The position numbers were made by a program, and so were the translations under genes. Below the pieces are notes generated by a model that searched no databases, was not told where the DNA came from, and saw only the letters and a program-made list of their open reading frames with translations. Of a DNA stretch of 64,000 nt, positions 13,983 to 26,758 are shown one piece after another. Location: contig JALGPY010000006.1 of assembly GCA_023055425.1 (NCBI GenBank), positions 76,878,435-76,942,434 of the forward strand, read 5' to 3'. Within the stretch, counting starts at the first letter, position 1, and each line of letters begins with the position of its first letter. The DNA comes from Linanthus parryae. Its lineage: Eukaryota > Streptophyta > Magnoliopsida > Ericales > Polemoniaceae.

Positions 13983-16025
13983 AAAGGAGAGAAATAAGAT
14001 AAATATAACCTTCACAAAATATAGACGAGACAAGGTAAGAAGAGACACAAGCACTAGTAAAGTAAGGTGATCCATGAAGACTATGTAACTATAAGACACG
14101 ACTAGAATCCAATATTCTTTGATGGACTATTCCAACTAGAACCCAAAATTACATTTTTCCTAACAAATTCGAAGTAAGTTCTAAAATAATTTATAGTATT
14201 CGAAGATACCATAAGACACGACTCTCAAAACGCTTTCTAGGATAGCAGTTTCCAACTAAGAATGGTCCAAGAATTCCCAAAACTCTGCAACATTTATAAG
14301 AGACAACACAATATTGGAGATCAAACTCTCAAGCAATGTATTAAGATACCAAAACAGGTTCTGCAATGATGAAACTCTGAAGCCCGAATCTAAATCAAAC
14401 ATAAATGGTAAAATGCTCAAAACTATAGCCCCGAAAGTAAGTCTCTAAATGAGATGTTTGTGACAAGCTGTCATCAATGAGAAAAAATTAAACTTCCCAG
14501 GTATAAAAACAATTTATAGAACCCCAAGATAATGCCAATATTTTAGTATATCCCACCACATTAACAACAATGGGATTCCATCTAAACACCAAAAAGTCTA
14601 AACGTCGATAAACTAGCTAAGTTGTATATAAAACCACAAAATTGAACTCACGGTCCAAACATCTCTCAAACACATTATTCTTCTCACCTTCTTCTTGAAC
14701 ATAATATAAGTACACCTTGCTCTTCCTTACTTTAACGTTATTGCAAAACTGGTAACCAATATAACACACGGGTACTTCACAATTCTTCGCTATGAGGTCG
14801 TTAATCCTCCTTGACCGCTCCTTTTCTTGAATTGTATTTGCTCAAATACTTCGTACTTAAAGTTATTTTGGTCCCTCCTTCGTCGGTTCGACTAGGGTTC
14901 TAGCTTTAACCCTCTTTCTGCAAAAACTACTTCTAGTGTTGTATGAGTGTGGTCTATTGTCCTATACCGTACAACATATTGTATCAATCATATAATATCA
15001 TATTATAAGCAAAAAAAGAAATAAATGGCATATAATGAGCCACTAAGAAAGTAATATAACACAATGATCATCAAACAATTAGTTACACCTGCATTTGCAC
15101 ACAGGCAGATCACATGTTATTCTTCATCCTTCTTTTAAAATTTTAAAAATAGTCAATCGGACAAGTAAAATTATGAATTTTGGTGTGCAACATCCCCTCT
15201 GAGTCTACTTTCATATTCAAGAAGAATCAACTCAAAATAAGGTTTGAAACTCAAGTTATGCAGAGAACAGAACAGCTCCTGTCACAGACCACCATAACAG
15301 AAACTTTCACTTCACGAGGTCATAAACTAACTTTAACTTCCTGAAAATGGGCTAGGCTTTTACCCAGATTTATCCCTATGTGTCTACTAGTCCCCATAAA
15401 ATTTGAGATTCATCCAAGGTCGGGAAGATAGGTAAACATAAAAAATACTACAGCTAGTCACTTTGTAATTCTGCTACTGAACAACAAACTTTGAAATTCG
15501 TATCTAAGCCTCATTAATTCATTTGGGGCTGAAATGTTTATGGCATATTCCTGATCATGTCTACTACCAGGGAAAAATTCATGGAAAAATAACTCAAAGA
15601 TTAAAAATGTCTTCTATATCAAATACCAACTGTTGCGCAGATTCAAGCACTACCAAAATCATTGTTCTCGCATTCTAACTCCATGAACGCTTTCTATGCA
15701 CTTAATCAACGATAACGAAATACAAGACAACCTTTATTTTTCAAATCATACTCCAAATCTGAAAAACTTAATTTATTAAACTCCCAAAACGGGTCTTCAA
15801 AACATGAGTATTAACCTTCGTCCTTAAAGCAAATCGCAAACAATTCAATTCTAGCCTGAAAGTGGCTATGCAAAAATCACTTCAAGAATCCTCAAGGTAT
15901 TGTTCGGCATCATGGCCGTATTCAAAACAAAACTCTAGATAAATCAAGAGTTCTAAGAAAAACAAATAGGCCCAATACGCCTACTCCTCGTCATACTCAC
16001 TCTCTAACTCCACAACGTATGTATC

Positions 16026-16028
<3 letters not shown>

Positions 16029-16067
<39 letters not shown>
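16029..16067. repeat. (AT)n microsatellite in copy B
   Basis: An AT dinucleotide run absent from the same position in copy A (about 5855), so it expanded after the two copies separated. Confidence 0.9.
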
Positions 16068-16070
<3 letters not shown>

Positions 16071-16506
16071 GATCTCCATTATGAAATAAGTATTATACTC
16101 CCAATACTTCAAATATTCCGATTATATGACTCCCAAAACGCACTAATATTCTAGAGAACTCAACAATAACAAGGATTATCAAATATAGCTCCAACATACA
16201 CTTAAAACACAATCTTCTAATTTTTTGATCACCCAAACCGTAGACACCTAACCCAAACTCCAATGAAAAGCCTCAAACTCATATACCTAGCTAATCGGGT
16301 GGGCTAAATCTCTTAATTAGGAGAGGGTGGATAGGTATACTTGCTTCCTAAGGCTATTTCCTAAAATCTTACACACATATTAGAAGCTATTCAATACTAC
16401 CCCAAATTCCCAACGGCTTGTCAAATTTTATTCCTTTTCCTATGTTCGTTTTAAATTTTCCTACAAGTTTTAATTCCCTTTTTGGATTGCCCGCTATGAT
16501 ACCACC

Positions 16507-18674
16507 TGTAACATTCCTAAAATGACCAAGTCGAAAGCCTGGGGGTGTCACTCCGTAACCGAGACGAAGCCCGGATACCAGGACATTTAAAAGTGGATCC
16601 AAGCAAACTCAACTAAAAGTTAAACGTTACACTTTCTTACAATTCAAAAGCTGCCTCAAACATGGGCGCTTAACAAACTAAAGCATTAATAATAATCAAA
16701 AGAGTTCTAATTATAAAATGAAAGGACTAAACATCTGGGGGATGATTTGCGTTCCCCACTATGCGAAACTCCCATCATCTAGACATGTGGTGCAGAAAAC
16801 AAAAGAGAACACCACAGTTCCAAAATCAGCAATAAATAATGAGTAAATAAACACTCAAACATGTCAAATGATGATGAGGCATTTTATAAAACAATAACAA
16901 ACTTGTCATGTAGTGATTTATCTTAAACACAGCGAAAATAAAGTTTGACGATTGTAAGAAAACATGAGAGTTTCCAATTCCATTGTATTTTCCAAAATCA
17001 GTTCATTATCCAAGATAGGGATTCCAAAACCACATATTATTCCATTTTCCTTAATGAACACCAAGTCCAAAAACCACATTGTTAATTTGTTGATCAGGGG
17101 AAAGAACCAACCATCTCGCAAGCATCCAGGACCTTAAGTGTCGTCACCCTCTTAAGACTCTTGCAGCCAAAAGAGTGAGTACGAGGAGCTATCCGGGGCA
17201 TTGCAACCGGATTAAATGAAATAAATTGAACGAGTGACCGTAGTCAACACGCCCAAGATAAAAGTAACCATGTAACCACCCGCACAACTCTTTCCACTTT
17301 ATGTTATCATCAGTTATTAGGTCATTGTGATGTTTTCAGAGAAACGTGTCAACAAGTGGTAATAAGTGTTCAAATATCACATATTTCACATAACACATAA
17401 ATTCATTTTGAGACAATAGGAGAAATAAATAATTTGACACGAAAGGCGGTAGGCACACTAGGCATGGCATGTTTACTCACCTCAAATGCAAGAAACTACA
17501 ACCACTCATTCGTAGAACTCAACATACCCGTCGTCCGAGAATTCGTCGCCTACAAGTTAACAATATTCTAATTAATTATAATATTTTAGTAATATAAGTG
17601 CTAAACTATACTACATGCAAATGACGCTCAACGATTTGGGTTCTACCACCAACCCAACATTCCAAGTAAACTCGATACACAATTTCTTATGACGAGTGGT
17701 TTTATGCTAGTGACACGGTTCTACTCGCCGGTCCATATTCTATACCCAACTAAACTATTTATTTTGAAAGAAATGGAAACTAATTAACTTAGACTTATAT
17801 TTTGCTAGAAGTAACTCAAAAATTCTCTCAAACATATGTAATTAGTGTCAAGATCACAAAACGTGTGTTAAAACTCCCACATTCCAACTAATTTCAACGT
17901 CTAGACACTTCAAACTAAACCCACCAGCATTCAAGATATTTTCAGCACTTTCAACGACCCAAAATAGACCTATAGAGAGAGAATTCGCCTTTTTAGCGAC
18001 CGGACAGATTGTTCAAAAGCTCTAGGACATCCAATTAAGTGTCTAACGGTCTCGATTTCAACTCCAGTTCAATTACCCGACGATTACAACTCGCTCTAGC
18101 AAGACAATGCACACAAAAATGATTTTTTCTCATTAACCTATTGTTTGGGATTGATTTCACCACCTACACAACTAGGGCTCTTGGGTGAAACATGATAAAT
18201 ACGAATCAAGCTACGAATGCGAATAGTGCTTGACACAATACAAGAATTAAACCAACTAAAAATCTAAAGTGAGTGTGAACAATATGAAATTGACGAACAA
18301 AAACAATTTACAAGTGAAGGAGGTGAAAACAAGAGAGTTTTAGAGGCGAGACGGAGATGTTGGCGGCGACGTGGTGAAGGGGCTGCCGAAGTCAATAGGT
18401 CATAAACGACCCTAATGCCACCATATAAATCAGTGGCAAAGAAGAAGGAGAAGAAAAGAGAAGAGATTTCATGAAAGATAAGAAGAAACTGAAAATAAAA
18501 AGACAAGAAGAAAGAAACAGAGCACTGGACGTGGGAGGAGGACGAGAAATTGACCTGGGCGGCGGCGGCTGTGGGTGGACGAGGTTGTGCCGTTGCTACT
18601 GTTTTCGGACAGGGCACAAAGGACAGGAGAAAAAAGAGAGAGACCATGAGAGAGAGAGAGAGAGAGGTATGCAC

Positions 18675-18722
<48 letters not shown>

Positions 18723-19089
18723 CAGAGAGGAAGAGAGGATCGGTGATCGTGGTGATGATTTTTGGAGAGAAATCAACAAGAAATGAAGGATTTGGAGTCC
18801 AAATCCGATTGATCAGAGGACAAAGTTCATCATCGTGACTTTGGGGAAGAAATAATCACGGTGGTATAAAGTTTTGGGTCAAATATGATACTAATCTGTT
18901 GGAAAAGACACATTCACACCCCTAGTTTAGGTAAAAATACAACAACCACCTCCTAGTTTATTTAAAAGGCACTAAAAACTTTAGATAAAAATCAAAAAGA
19001 CCCCAAGCCAAAATAATAATTATAATTAACTCATAAAAGTTACACTAAAGTCATAAAAACACCCGTAGTCACAAAACGGGGTTTTCACA
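16507..19089 (-). repeat. LTR of copy B, both termini visible (about 2.58 kb)
   Basis: The inner end is TGTAACATTCC and the outer end (plus view) is GGGGTTTTCACA, so on the minus strand the LTR reads TGTGAAAACCCC … TGTTACA with canonical TG…CA termini. A GA-rich leader-like tract lies at about 18640-18735 and gives low-complexity ORFs. The primer site TGGTATCA lies just inside the LTR. Confidence 0.7.
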
Positions 19090-19612
19090 TGGTGTTTCAC
19101 AGACTTGATGTTCTAGAGAAGGATATGGATGATTTGAAGGAACAATAGTATGAGTTTAACACTAAGTTCAAACAAGTATAGTATATGGTTGAAAGAATCT
19201 TCAAAAGCATCAATGTGCTCCATGTGGAAGAGCAAGTCTCTCAGGCTGCAGAAGGATCAAAGAAGGCTGGTTCAACCAAGGAATTATTCAGTGAGCATAC
19301 TACTCAAGATGAGCCTGCAGAGGTAGTGGACACAGGGAAACAAGTGATTCAAGAACATGGTGGTGAAAACGGGAACAAAGTGATGCTGAAAGTCCAGACT
19401 CAGGGATGTTGATCAACGATCTTAATAAGAAGAAAAATAAGGCAATCATTCTAGATATAGTGATTGAGGCAGACCATTTTGATGATGAAGTCGTTGGTGA
19501 TGCTGGTGATGAAGCTGCTCAAAGAGACGAACAAAAAGAAGACGAGGATGATGAAGAATACATTCGAGAAGAAGATGCTGAGCCAAAGGGAGATGGAGAC
19601 CCAACCCCCTGA
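19090..19612 (+). pseudogene. Remnant of a retroelement accessory ORF (acidic C-terminus)
   Basis: Fragments of one reading unit can be followed: 19090-19184 with two early stops, 19185-19412, and a frame-shifted continuation 19406-19612. The product starts with a heptad-like, charged stretch (DVLEKDMDDLKEQ) and ends in a strongly acidic tail (Asp/Glu-rich, ending GDGDPTP). About 150 bp downstream is a purine run AAAAAAGGGGAGAAAT. Position and composition fit the extra ORF that some SIRE-type copia elements carry after pol, but I cannot assign a domain. It is broken by stops and a frameshift. It begins right at the outer end of LTR-B, which truncates it. Confidence 0.4.
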
Positions 19613-19851
19613 TTCTTGCCTCTTCTTTCTATCGTTTTCAAGGCCTTGAATCCCTCTTGAAAGTCTTGGAAAGTTCTATTGTTTTAAAAACTATTTTCTT
19701 TTAAGTTTTCATAACTTCGATCTAACATTTTTCTAATTTTTTTTTATGAAAGTCAAAAAAGGGGAGAAATTTAGGTGTTTAATTGATATTTTTGCTAGTT
19801 TAGAGATCTGGTTTAGATCAGTAGGAATTTGCTGAATTTTGCTGCTTGTGT
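19613..19851 (+). other. 3' untranslated part of the copia remnant
   Basis: Non-coding; contains the CAAGGCCTTGAA palindrome also found in SIRE LTRs elsewhere in the window (near 23090, 34400 and 43735). It is interrupted at 19852 by the solo LTR and resumes at 22929. Confidence 0.45.
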
Positions 19852-22800
19852 TGTAGTAACCCTCATATTTATGTTACATGTTTAATTTTTTTAAGTGATG
19901 TTAGTAATACCTAAATGAGTGTGTTAAGGTAAATATCGTGTAAAGAATGCTAGACTTTTTGTTAAGAAAAGTTATAGAAGTATAAATCAAGTTATATGTT
20001 TGTTTTATTTGGTAACTATAATGTATTTTAAATAAGTTTATGGTCTTTTGTGCAATATTTGTATGGGAAATAAAATATAGCATTCTTGATTTAATTGAAT
20101 TTTTTGCATAGCCCAAGTATTTGTATTGAAATAGATAGTGTGCATTATGTGATTTGAAACTCACTTGTTTTCACTCATTTTGGTGTGACCATCACATTCT
20201 ATTATTTTGGGGACTACATAAGGCACTACTTGCATCTTCCCCATCATTTTCCTCAATATTTTTCTCTCTCTATGGAGTTCCGCAAGTTCTAATTTCTCTC
20301 CTCATAGCCTCAAACCCGGTTTTGTTTCTCACCCACCAAAAACATGACCCAAACATCAAAATTTTGAGATTCTAAGTGAAGAAAAATCATCTTGGGTGTT
20401 AGTATATAAAGTTGGTAGCATGTTTTGAGCATCTTCATCAAGATTGAAGGTTCTATGAATCATCTTTCATCACATCTACATAACCCACATCAAGAACACC
20501 ATGAAAGTATGAGTAAGTTCTACATCTTTTGTATCTACATCATGATTTTGTTCATTCACTCCCCATTCTTGTGATTCTATAAAAAATCTTTAGTTGCATG
20601 TTAGTGGATCATTTTTAAGATGCAATCTTAACATACCATCTCATTTGTATGTTAGCATGGTGGATTTGTGATTGCATGTTCTTGATTCATCATCATCTTC
20701 ATGATTTTCACACATGCAAGTATAAAATTTTGGGTATATATGTATATGCTTCAGATATTTTGATTGTCCAATTTCAGATCTTGGAATAAAATTTTTTGCA
20801 TGCAACAAGTTTTGAACTATACAAAACCATCAAACTCATGTTTTGAGCTTATTTTCACAAAATTGAGAAAAATATTTAATTATTTCGGAAAATTACGATA
20901 AATTCATGGTTAGTGTATTTTCATATGATGTTTCTATAGTAGAAATTTCAGAGCCATTGGACTTGTATTTAATTTTTAATCTGCCAAAAACTTGGGCTAT
21001 TTTTACAATCTGTCCAACCCAGACCAGATAAAGTTTTCATCGATTTCATATACTTATTCTACTCCAATGGTTACCAAATTTGGATATGTTTTTTCCAGGG
21101 GTGTTATTTACTTCCAGTTAAAATTTTTGAATATTTAAAATTTAATAATATTTTTATAAATTTACTCCCAAGACCGCTTTTCAGCGTCTGTTTTATACCT
21201 AAATAGCTCTGAAAAATAATGTTTAAATATACTTAAAAGTTTTCATAATTTTTGATATTTTTATATGTTATCAGTAAACTCTTTATATATGTTATGTCAA
21301 AATTTGAGGTTTATAATAATTATTTTGAGTCACCTATGAATTTTTGTACCAGCGATAGTTACGCTTTGCTTATAAACCTAAGTTAGAAGTTTATAATATT
21401 TTCTTAAAGCTTGTGTATGTAAGTAATGTGTTAGTTCATTATATGTCATATTGCATTCATGTGCCGCCTTAGACATCTCATATGCATCTATAAGACGTTT
21501 AAGGCTCTAAAGTATATGGTATGTTGGAAGTTAGCTCATCTTGCATTGATAAGATTAGTACCTTTTAGCTTATAAGCAATTAAGTGCTATGTTTGGAATG
21601 ACTATGTGCTAAGTGATTATGTGCTATGCTTGGATTGAACTCGTGCTTAGTGATTATATGTGTTATTTGAAGCACTCTTTGCTATCTATATGAAGTTGGA
21701 GTTAATGCTCACGCACTTAAGTTGGTCGAATTTGGACTAAGAAATATTAAATGAAGGGATTAAGCTCGCAAGGTGAGTTACCCTACCTCCCGAAGTTTGT
21801 ACCTACCTTCAAATTTCTTACAATATTATGTATGTTCATGGCGTCCCTACTATGTATGTATGTATGCTTTCTACTTATGTTATCCTCCATGAATACTAAC
21901 AAAGAAAAATGAACGTTTCATAAGATAAAACACGCTTTCAGAAAAGGCCACGGTTAACGGAGTGAAACCCCCTGTCGGGTATAGGCAGGCTAAGGCCCTT
22001 TTGCCGGGGCAATATAAGCAGGAAACGCGTCGCCTCACGAGTTGTCGCGATGGACATGTCCCTACGTTATGTTATGTTAAGTCACGAAGGTTACACGGGC
22101 CATAAGATAAGAAACTAAGCAAACATGTTCAAGTACGTTATGGTCTCCATGTGAGACAAAGCAAGGTTCCTACTTGGTACAATACGATTTCACAAGCCTC
22201 AAGTTATGCTTTACGTTATGCTTTCTCTATGATTCATGTTACGCTTTGTGAATGTCATGATCTTTCAAGTTTCACAAGTATATGTATGTATGACTACGCC
22301 TTATGTTCATGTCGCTCCATGGGAAAGTTAGCCCCTTTTAGTTTTTCAAACCTCTGGAGGGGCGTAGATGTAACTTACTGAGCTAGTTGAGCTCACCCTT
22401 TCACGTTACCCTTTTTTCAGGTTCTAAATACGCGTAAGGACTAAGGAGTAGAAAGGCATTTACTTGTTATGTGTTGACGTGTTGGCTTGATGATGCTTAT
22501 GTGCTCCTATGTTGTAAATATGCTAGATGACTTGGAGCTTATGAAATACATGTTAATGAATTCTTTTAAGAATGTAATAGTTTATATTATGTATATAAGA
22601 CTTTCTATGAGCCATTGTGTGATACCTAGAACATTTTCCATGTTATGCTCAGTTTACGTTATGAGTCGAGATGGCTAAATAATATTGATTTGTAAGTTTC
22701 AACTCTCGTTTCCTTACAAGTCAAATTATTTATCATTACGACCCCAAGTATATCGTTAATTTATGCTTCCACAAAGTTTTCAAAAAGAAAACTTTTTTAT

Positions 22801-22928
22801 CAAGACTTTTTCAATTAACTTATTTAGCCTCTCGACGAGTTGAGGCCGTACCGGCATGTCGCGCCCTCCTCCCGTTAACGAAAAGTTTATTAATCGCTAA
22901 TCGGGGTCAGCAGGAGGGGGATGTGACA
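19852..22928 (+). mobile_element. Solo gypsy LTR (about 3.08 kb), plus strand
   Basis: Starts TGTAGTAACCCTC and ends GGAGGGGGATGTGACA, giving TG…CA termini of the Tekay style. The 5 bases before it are TGTGT (19847-19851) and the 5 after it are TGTAT (22929-22933), a one-mismatch target duplication. No primer site follows the right end, so this is a solo LTR left by recombination between two LTRs. It has a CTCTCTCTATGG leader-like region near 20260 and a splice-donor-like GAGTAAGTTC near 20514. ORFs inside are not genes. Confidence 0.6.
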
Positions 22929-23131
22929 TGTATTACAATTTATCATCATAGCTATTCTGCAATGCTCTAATGAATATTTTTTTCAGACACCCAGTTCTTA
23001 AAAAGATTGTGGTTTTGTCTTTCATCAAGGGGGAGATTGTAAGTGTAGCTTGTTTCAAATGTTTGGAACAGCTTGTCTGTTCCAAGGCCTTGAAACAGTT
23101 TTCAATGGTTTGAAATACACACTGCAATATA
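22929..23131 (+). mobile_element. Copia (SIRE-like) 3' end: polypurine tract and start of 3' LTR
   Basis: CAAGGGGGAGAT at about 23026-23037 is a classic copia polypurine tract. The LTR then starts TGTAAGTGTAGC at 23038 and carries the CAAGGCCTTGAAAC palindrome. It is cut after 94 bp at 23131 by the gypsy LTR that begins at 23132. The missing LTR remainder may be 43245-43936. Confidence 0.6.
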
Positions 23132-24774
23132 TGACCCGTGTAAACTACGCGTTGATGCGCAAGTGTACGGTCAAGTAATAAAGTGGAGTATTTTGGACTC
23201 CGAGTTATCGAACCCAAGGGAGGTGTCTACTGAATATCTAGTTTATCAATTATATTTAATTTACCTAAGTAACCGGTAAAAATATTTTAGTTTGAAGTGT
23301 TGTCACCCTCAAACAAGTGACTAGCAATGGTAATGAAATAACGCAAATTAAATGATTTGATGTAAGTCAGAGGAGAGAAAGCTAGGCAATCTAAAGATCA
23401 CCTAAGGTAGTTTTGACGATTCCGGATTACATGTTCTAACACGACAATTCATAATTAGTTAAGTTGGGTAATAGCATTGACAATTACCTATCGGTCTCAT
23501 TTCGTTCTACACAATGGTAATGATTTGTCCCTCTCGGGCCAAGTATACTACCTATGTGTTCTTGTAGGTTAACGATATTGCAAGGGATAATGTCCTATCA
23601 GACCACTATTCACACGCAATTCACTCTTTCCTACTGAATTTATCCTCATCTAGCCATTCATATTCAATTCACTTCTCAGTCTAATTGATTAAAAATGTCC
23701 TTGTTTCTTCATCCCAACTAGGGTAGAGTTGCTTTCACACACTCACTAGTTATGTAGTAAGTCATGCCTCGTACGTAACTAAGGATTAAGCACAATAAAC
23801 AAGTAATTAACTACTACGAATTGTCTTTAAGCCTAGTTCATGATTACATGGAGAAATAGATACTCAACATCACACGTCCTAGTTCTAGCTTGTCAATGAA
23901 AGAAATCAACATGAAATAGAACATAGCGATCTCCATAGAATCATAAACCCAACATGAAAGTTCATACAAAATCCGGAAAACATCCTCAAAACATAAACCC
24001 TAGGCTCTCCATAGATTCCTAGGTATGAGTTTAGCTACTCATAGCAAAAGATAACATGGTTTCTAAATATTTCATACAAGAAAGTAGAGAGAAAGTAGAT
24101 CAAAAGCTAGAAACCGTGATGATTCTTGCGATCCGCGCTCTTCTCCTTGCTTGAGGTTGTTCCCAATGAAGTCTCCCTGCTCTCCTCCTTGATCGTGGCT
24201 CTCAATAGGCGTGAATGATCCTCTTTTTCGTCCCTAGGTCGTCCTTCCTTCATAACCCGCAGAAGTCTTCAGTAATTGCACAATAGCCCCCTGAAATCTG
24301 CTCCTAACTTCAATTGGCCATATCTTCTTCGTCCGAACTCGGATTTAGCACCATGACCTATCAATGGAAAGCTCTCTGAGTCTAATTTCATTTGGCGCTA
24401 GTCTCACTCCCAAATCAGTTGTAGAACTCCATCTAGGATGAAAATAGTGTAAGTTGGTCATCCAAGCTCCTCCAATTCGGCTTCTCTTCACTCCACTTAT
24501 GCTCCCATTGTTTCTGAAGTTCGTTCCATGCCACCTATCAACCGATTTGCATCCGTTCCTGCCAAGAAAACATGAACAAACATACCAAGCGATTATATTT
24601 GACAAATAACAATGAAATATGAATAGAAAACGCCCGGACTAACAATATAGCACATGGTGAGCAACAAGTGATAAAACGACCTATAATCTTCAAAATTAGG
24701 CTCAAAACACTCTCCAAATACATATTAACATGTGGTAAATGCTAAAGAATTATAGCCTTTAAAAGGTGCTATCA
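23132..24774 (-). repeat. 3' LTR of gypsy element 1 (1643 bp)
   Basis: Minus-strand view: TGATAGCACC … CACGGGTCA. It matches the 5' LTR from 31951 over about 1.16 kb with scattered substitutions and small indels, so insertion is not recent. Confidence 0.8.
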
Positions 24775-26690
24775 AACTCCCCCACACTTACTCTCTTGCT
24801 CGTCTCGAGCAACAATGAAGCACAAAACCCTCACACTTGAGACATTGCATACATACCACTACCAAACCAATGCATACCCCACCACTTTTCATACTTCACT
24901 TTCCGCTAGCCAAAACGACTCACGACACAATACACAAAGACACGACTATGCAAACTACATGATATATACAATGCAACTCAAGTATGTACAATGCAAGGAA
25001 TTAAAGAACATATTTTTGTCTTTTTCTTGTTAGAGATTGGGCAATCTCGAAGAACAAACCGGCTTGACATAAGGCTCTCACATCCCCTAGAAGATTATAT
25101 AACTTTGGTGATCGGTGGAACTTGCGGCCATTTTCGTCAGACAGAAGGGGCACGAACACAAAATAAGTTGCTTCCGCACACTCATCAAACGTATCCCTAG
25201 CACTTACCATCCGAGCTATTTATCCATGGGTTTCAATTGTTGATGGCTTAGGACAGGTAGGATAGGATATTTAGAAGCGCAGTCCTAGACGTCATGATAT
25301 ATCGCACGAAAACCCATTCTCACACTCCCTCACCAAAATCCAAGGAACCCCACTGAACTAACTAATCCGGCCCTCATTCCCTCAATCTTGGTGGAATGCC
25401 GTTCTTGCGGCCACAAATGTGAAGAAGTGATCATAACTCATATTTAATCTCCTCGGTCTTCATGAAGTTTAATTTTCAGCTCCCTATTCCATTTCACTTT
25501 CAATTTCTGTTTTTCTCCTTTTTTTTTTCCTTTCAATTTCATTCTCATACCAATAAGCACATGGAGCCACCCATATAATAACAATATCCAAGGAGATCAA
25601 ATATCACAATAGATAATGTGGGGATGGAATGTGTCAAATAAAATGATGTAATCAATACATGTCGACACCCCCACACTCAATCTAAACCATATCTCGAACC
25701 CGGTAATCAATGTATAAACGTGCTATTTCCAACCAATCTTCCTCATCACCTAAGATGTAGAAAACATAAATGAAGCACAAGCACGTCCTCCTATAAGATC
25801 AACCAACCCCACCCCATATCGTGCGGAAAGAATGTCACGCACTACGGCACTCCACCTGTGATCGTGATGTATGGACACGACTCACCACCACACCGAAGTA
25901 TGCTGCTGTCTCTAACTCACCCTCACATCCCCTCAAACGACGACATGTATCCACTCAAGAAGTATAATATCAGCTCATCCTCAATGAACCTCCCTAACTC
26001 GACTCCCTCTATCATGACGCATAGGAAGGGACCATTCTAACTAGTGATGAAAGTCACAAGGAATGGCTTCCTAGGCTAGAGGCTGTGAATAAAAGGGGTA
26101 AATGGATCAAATTGGGGTAACTAGTGGACCTAGGCGATGGAGACGGGACGTGAGGTCCCCATAACATCACTCGCACAGCTGTTCCGTTGCCACTACGAGG
26201 AGGGTTGACGACTACCTAAGTGACGGTGGTGCAGCGCTAGTAGGATAACTAGTTTGAGAGACAGCTACTCACAATTCTCGAGTGCATTGGCCCTATAGCC
26301 TTTCTATTCCAGATTCTCGTGTCTACCTCACCTCAGATTTTCATACTACCTAGGGAATACTATCATTAAGCCCTCTCCATACATACTCTCTTCAATTGCC
26401 CTTGCTCAAAAAAATTCAATTTTCAATTTTCAGGATTTTTTTAATTTTTAATTTTTTTCTCATTTTTTCGACACTATATGTAACTGGCCAACTCGAATAA
26501 CCAACAAACAGGGTAGGTGGACTCAATAAATAAAAGTGCAACAATATATACAATGCATGAAATAAATGCGCACATGCAAAACTAACCGACTGACACATAC
26601 ATGCAAACGCGACTCACTAAACTACATGTAACAAGGCTATTCAATGGCTAACTAGCGGATAGCTAAAAACTCCCCCACACTTAAGCGCTT
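24775..26690 (-). other. 3' non-coding module of gypsy element 1, bounded by two polypurine-like tracts
   Basis: The LTR-proximal tract reads (minus) AGTGTGGGGGAGTTTGAT and abuts the 3' LTR. A second near-identical tract AGTGTGGGGGAGTTT lies at about 26668-26683, just after GAGGACAACGAAGCGCTT. The DNA between has no credible ORF but shares phrases with gypsy element 2 (37914-39705), for example the ATGTCACGCACT and GACTACCTAAG blocks. Confidence 0.6.
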
Positions 26691-26758
26691 CGTTGTCCTC
26701 AATGAAATATAGAATAAAATCAAGAGGACTCGGATGCTCAAATGCAGGGCCGGTGGGT

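Larger units (their letters stand above)
13983..19089 (-). mobile_element. LTR retrotransposon remnant, copy B (gypsy, Tekay-like), minus strand
   Basis: Same element as copy A: internal part 13983-16506, then a complete LTR. It lacks the CACTA insertion, so 13983 shows the original sequence at the copy A insertion point. It is non-coding throughout, with many base differences and small indels from copy A, so the copies are old or come from separate insertions of one family. The orientation is the same as copy A, so the pair is a direct repeat spaced about 10.7 kb apart. Confidence 0.7.

Noticed and set aside
18264..18786. Arg/Glu-rich and Ser/Leu-rich ORFs
   Set aside because: GA-rich tract inside LTR-B; the same tract in LTR-A gives different ORFs, so the frames are not conserved.
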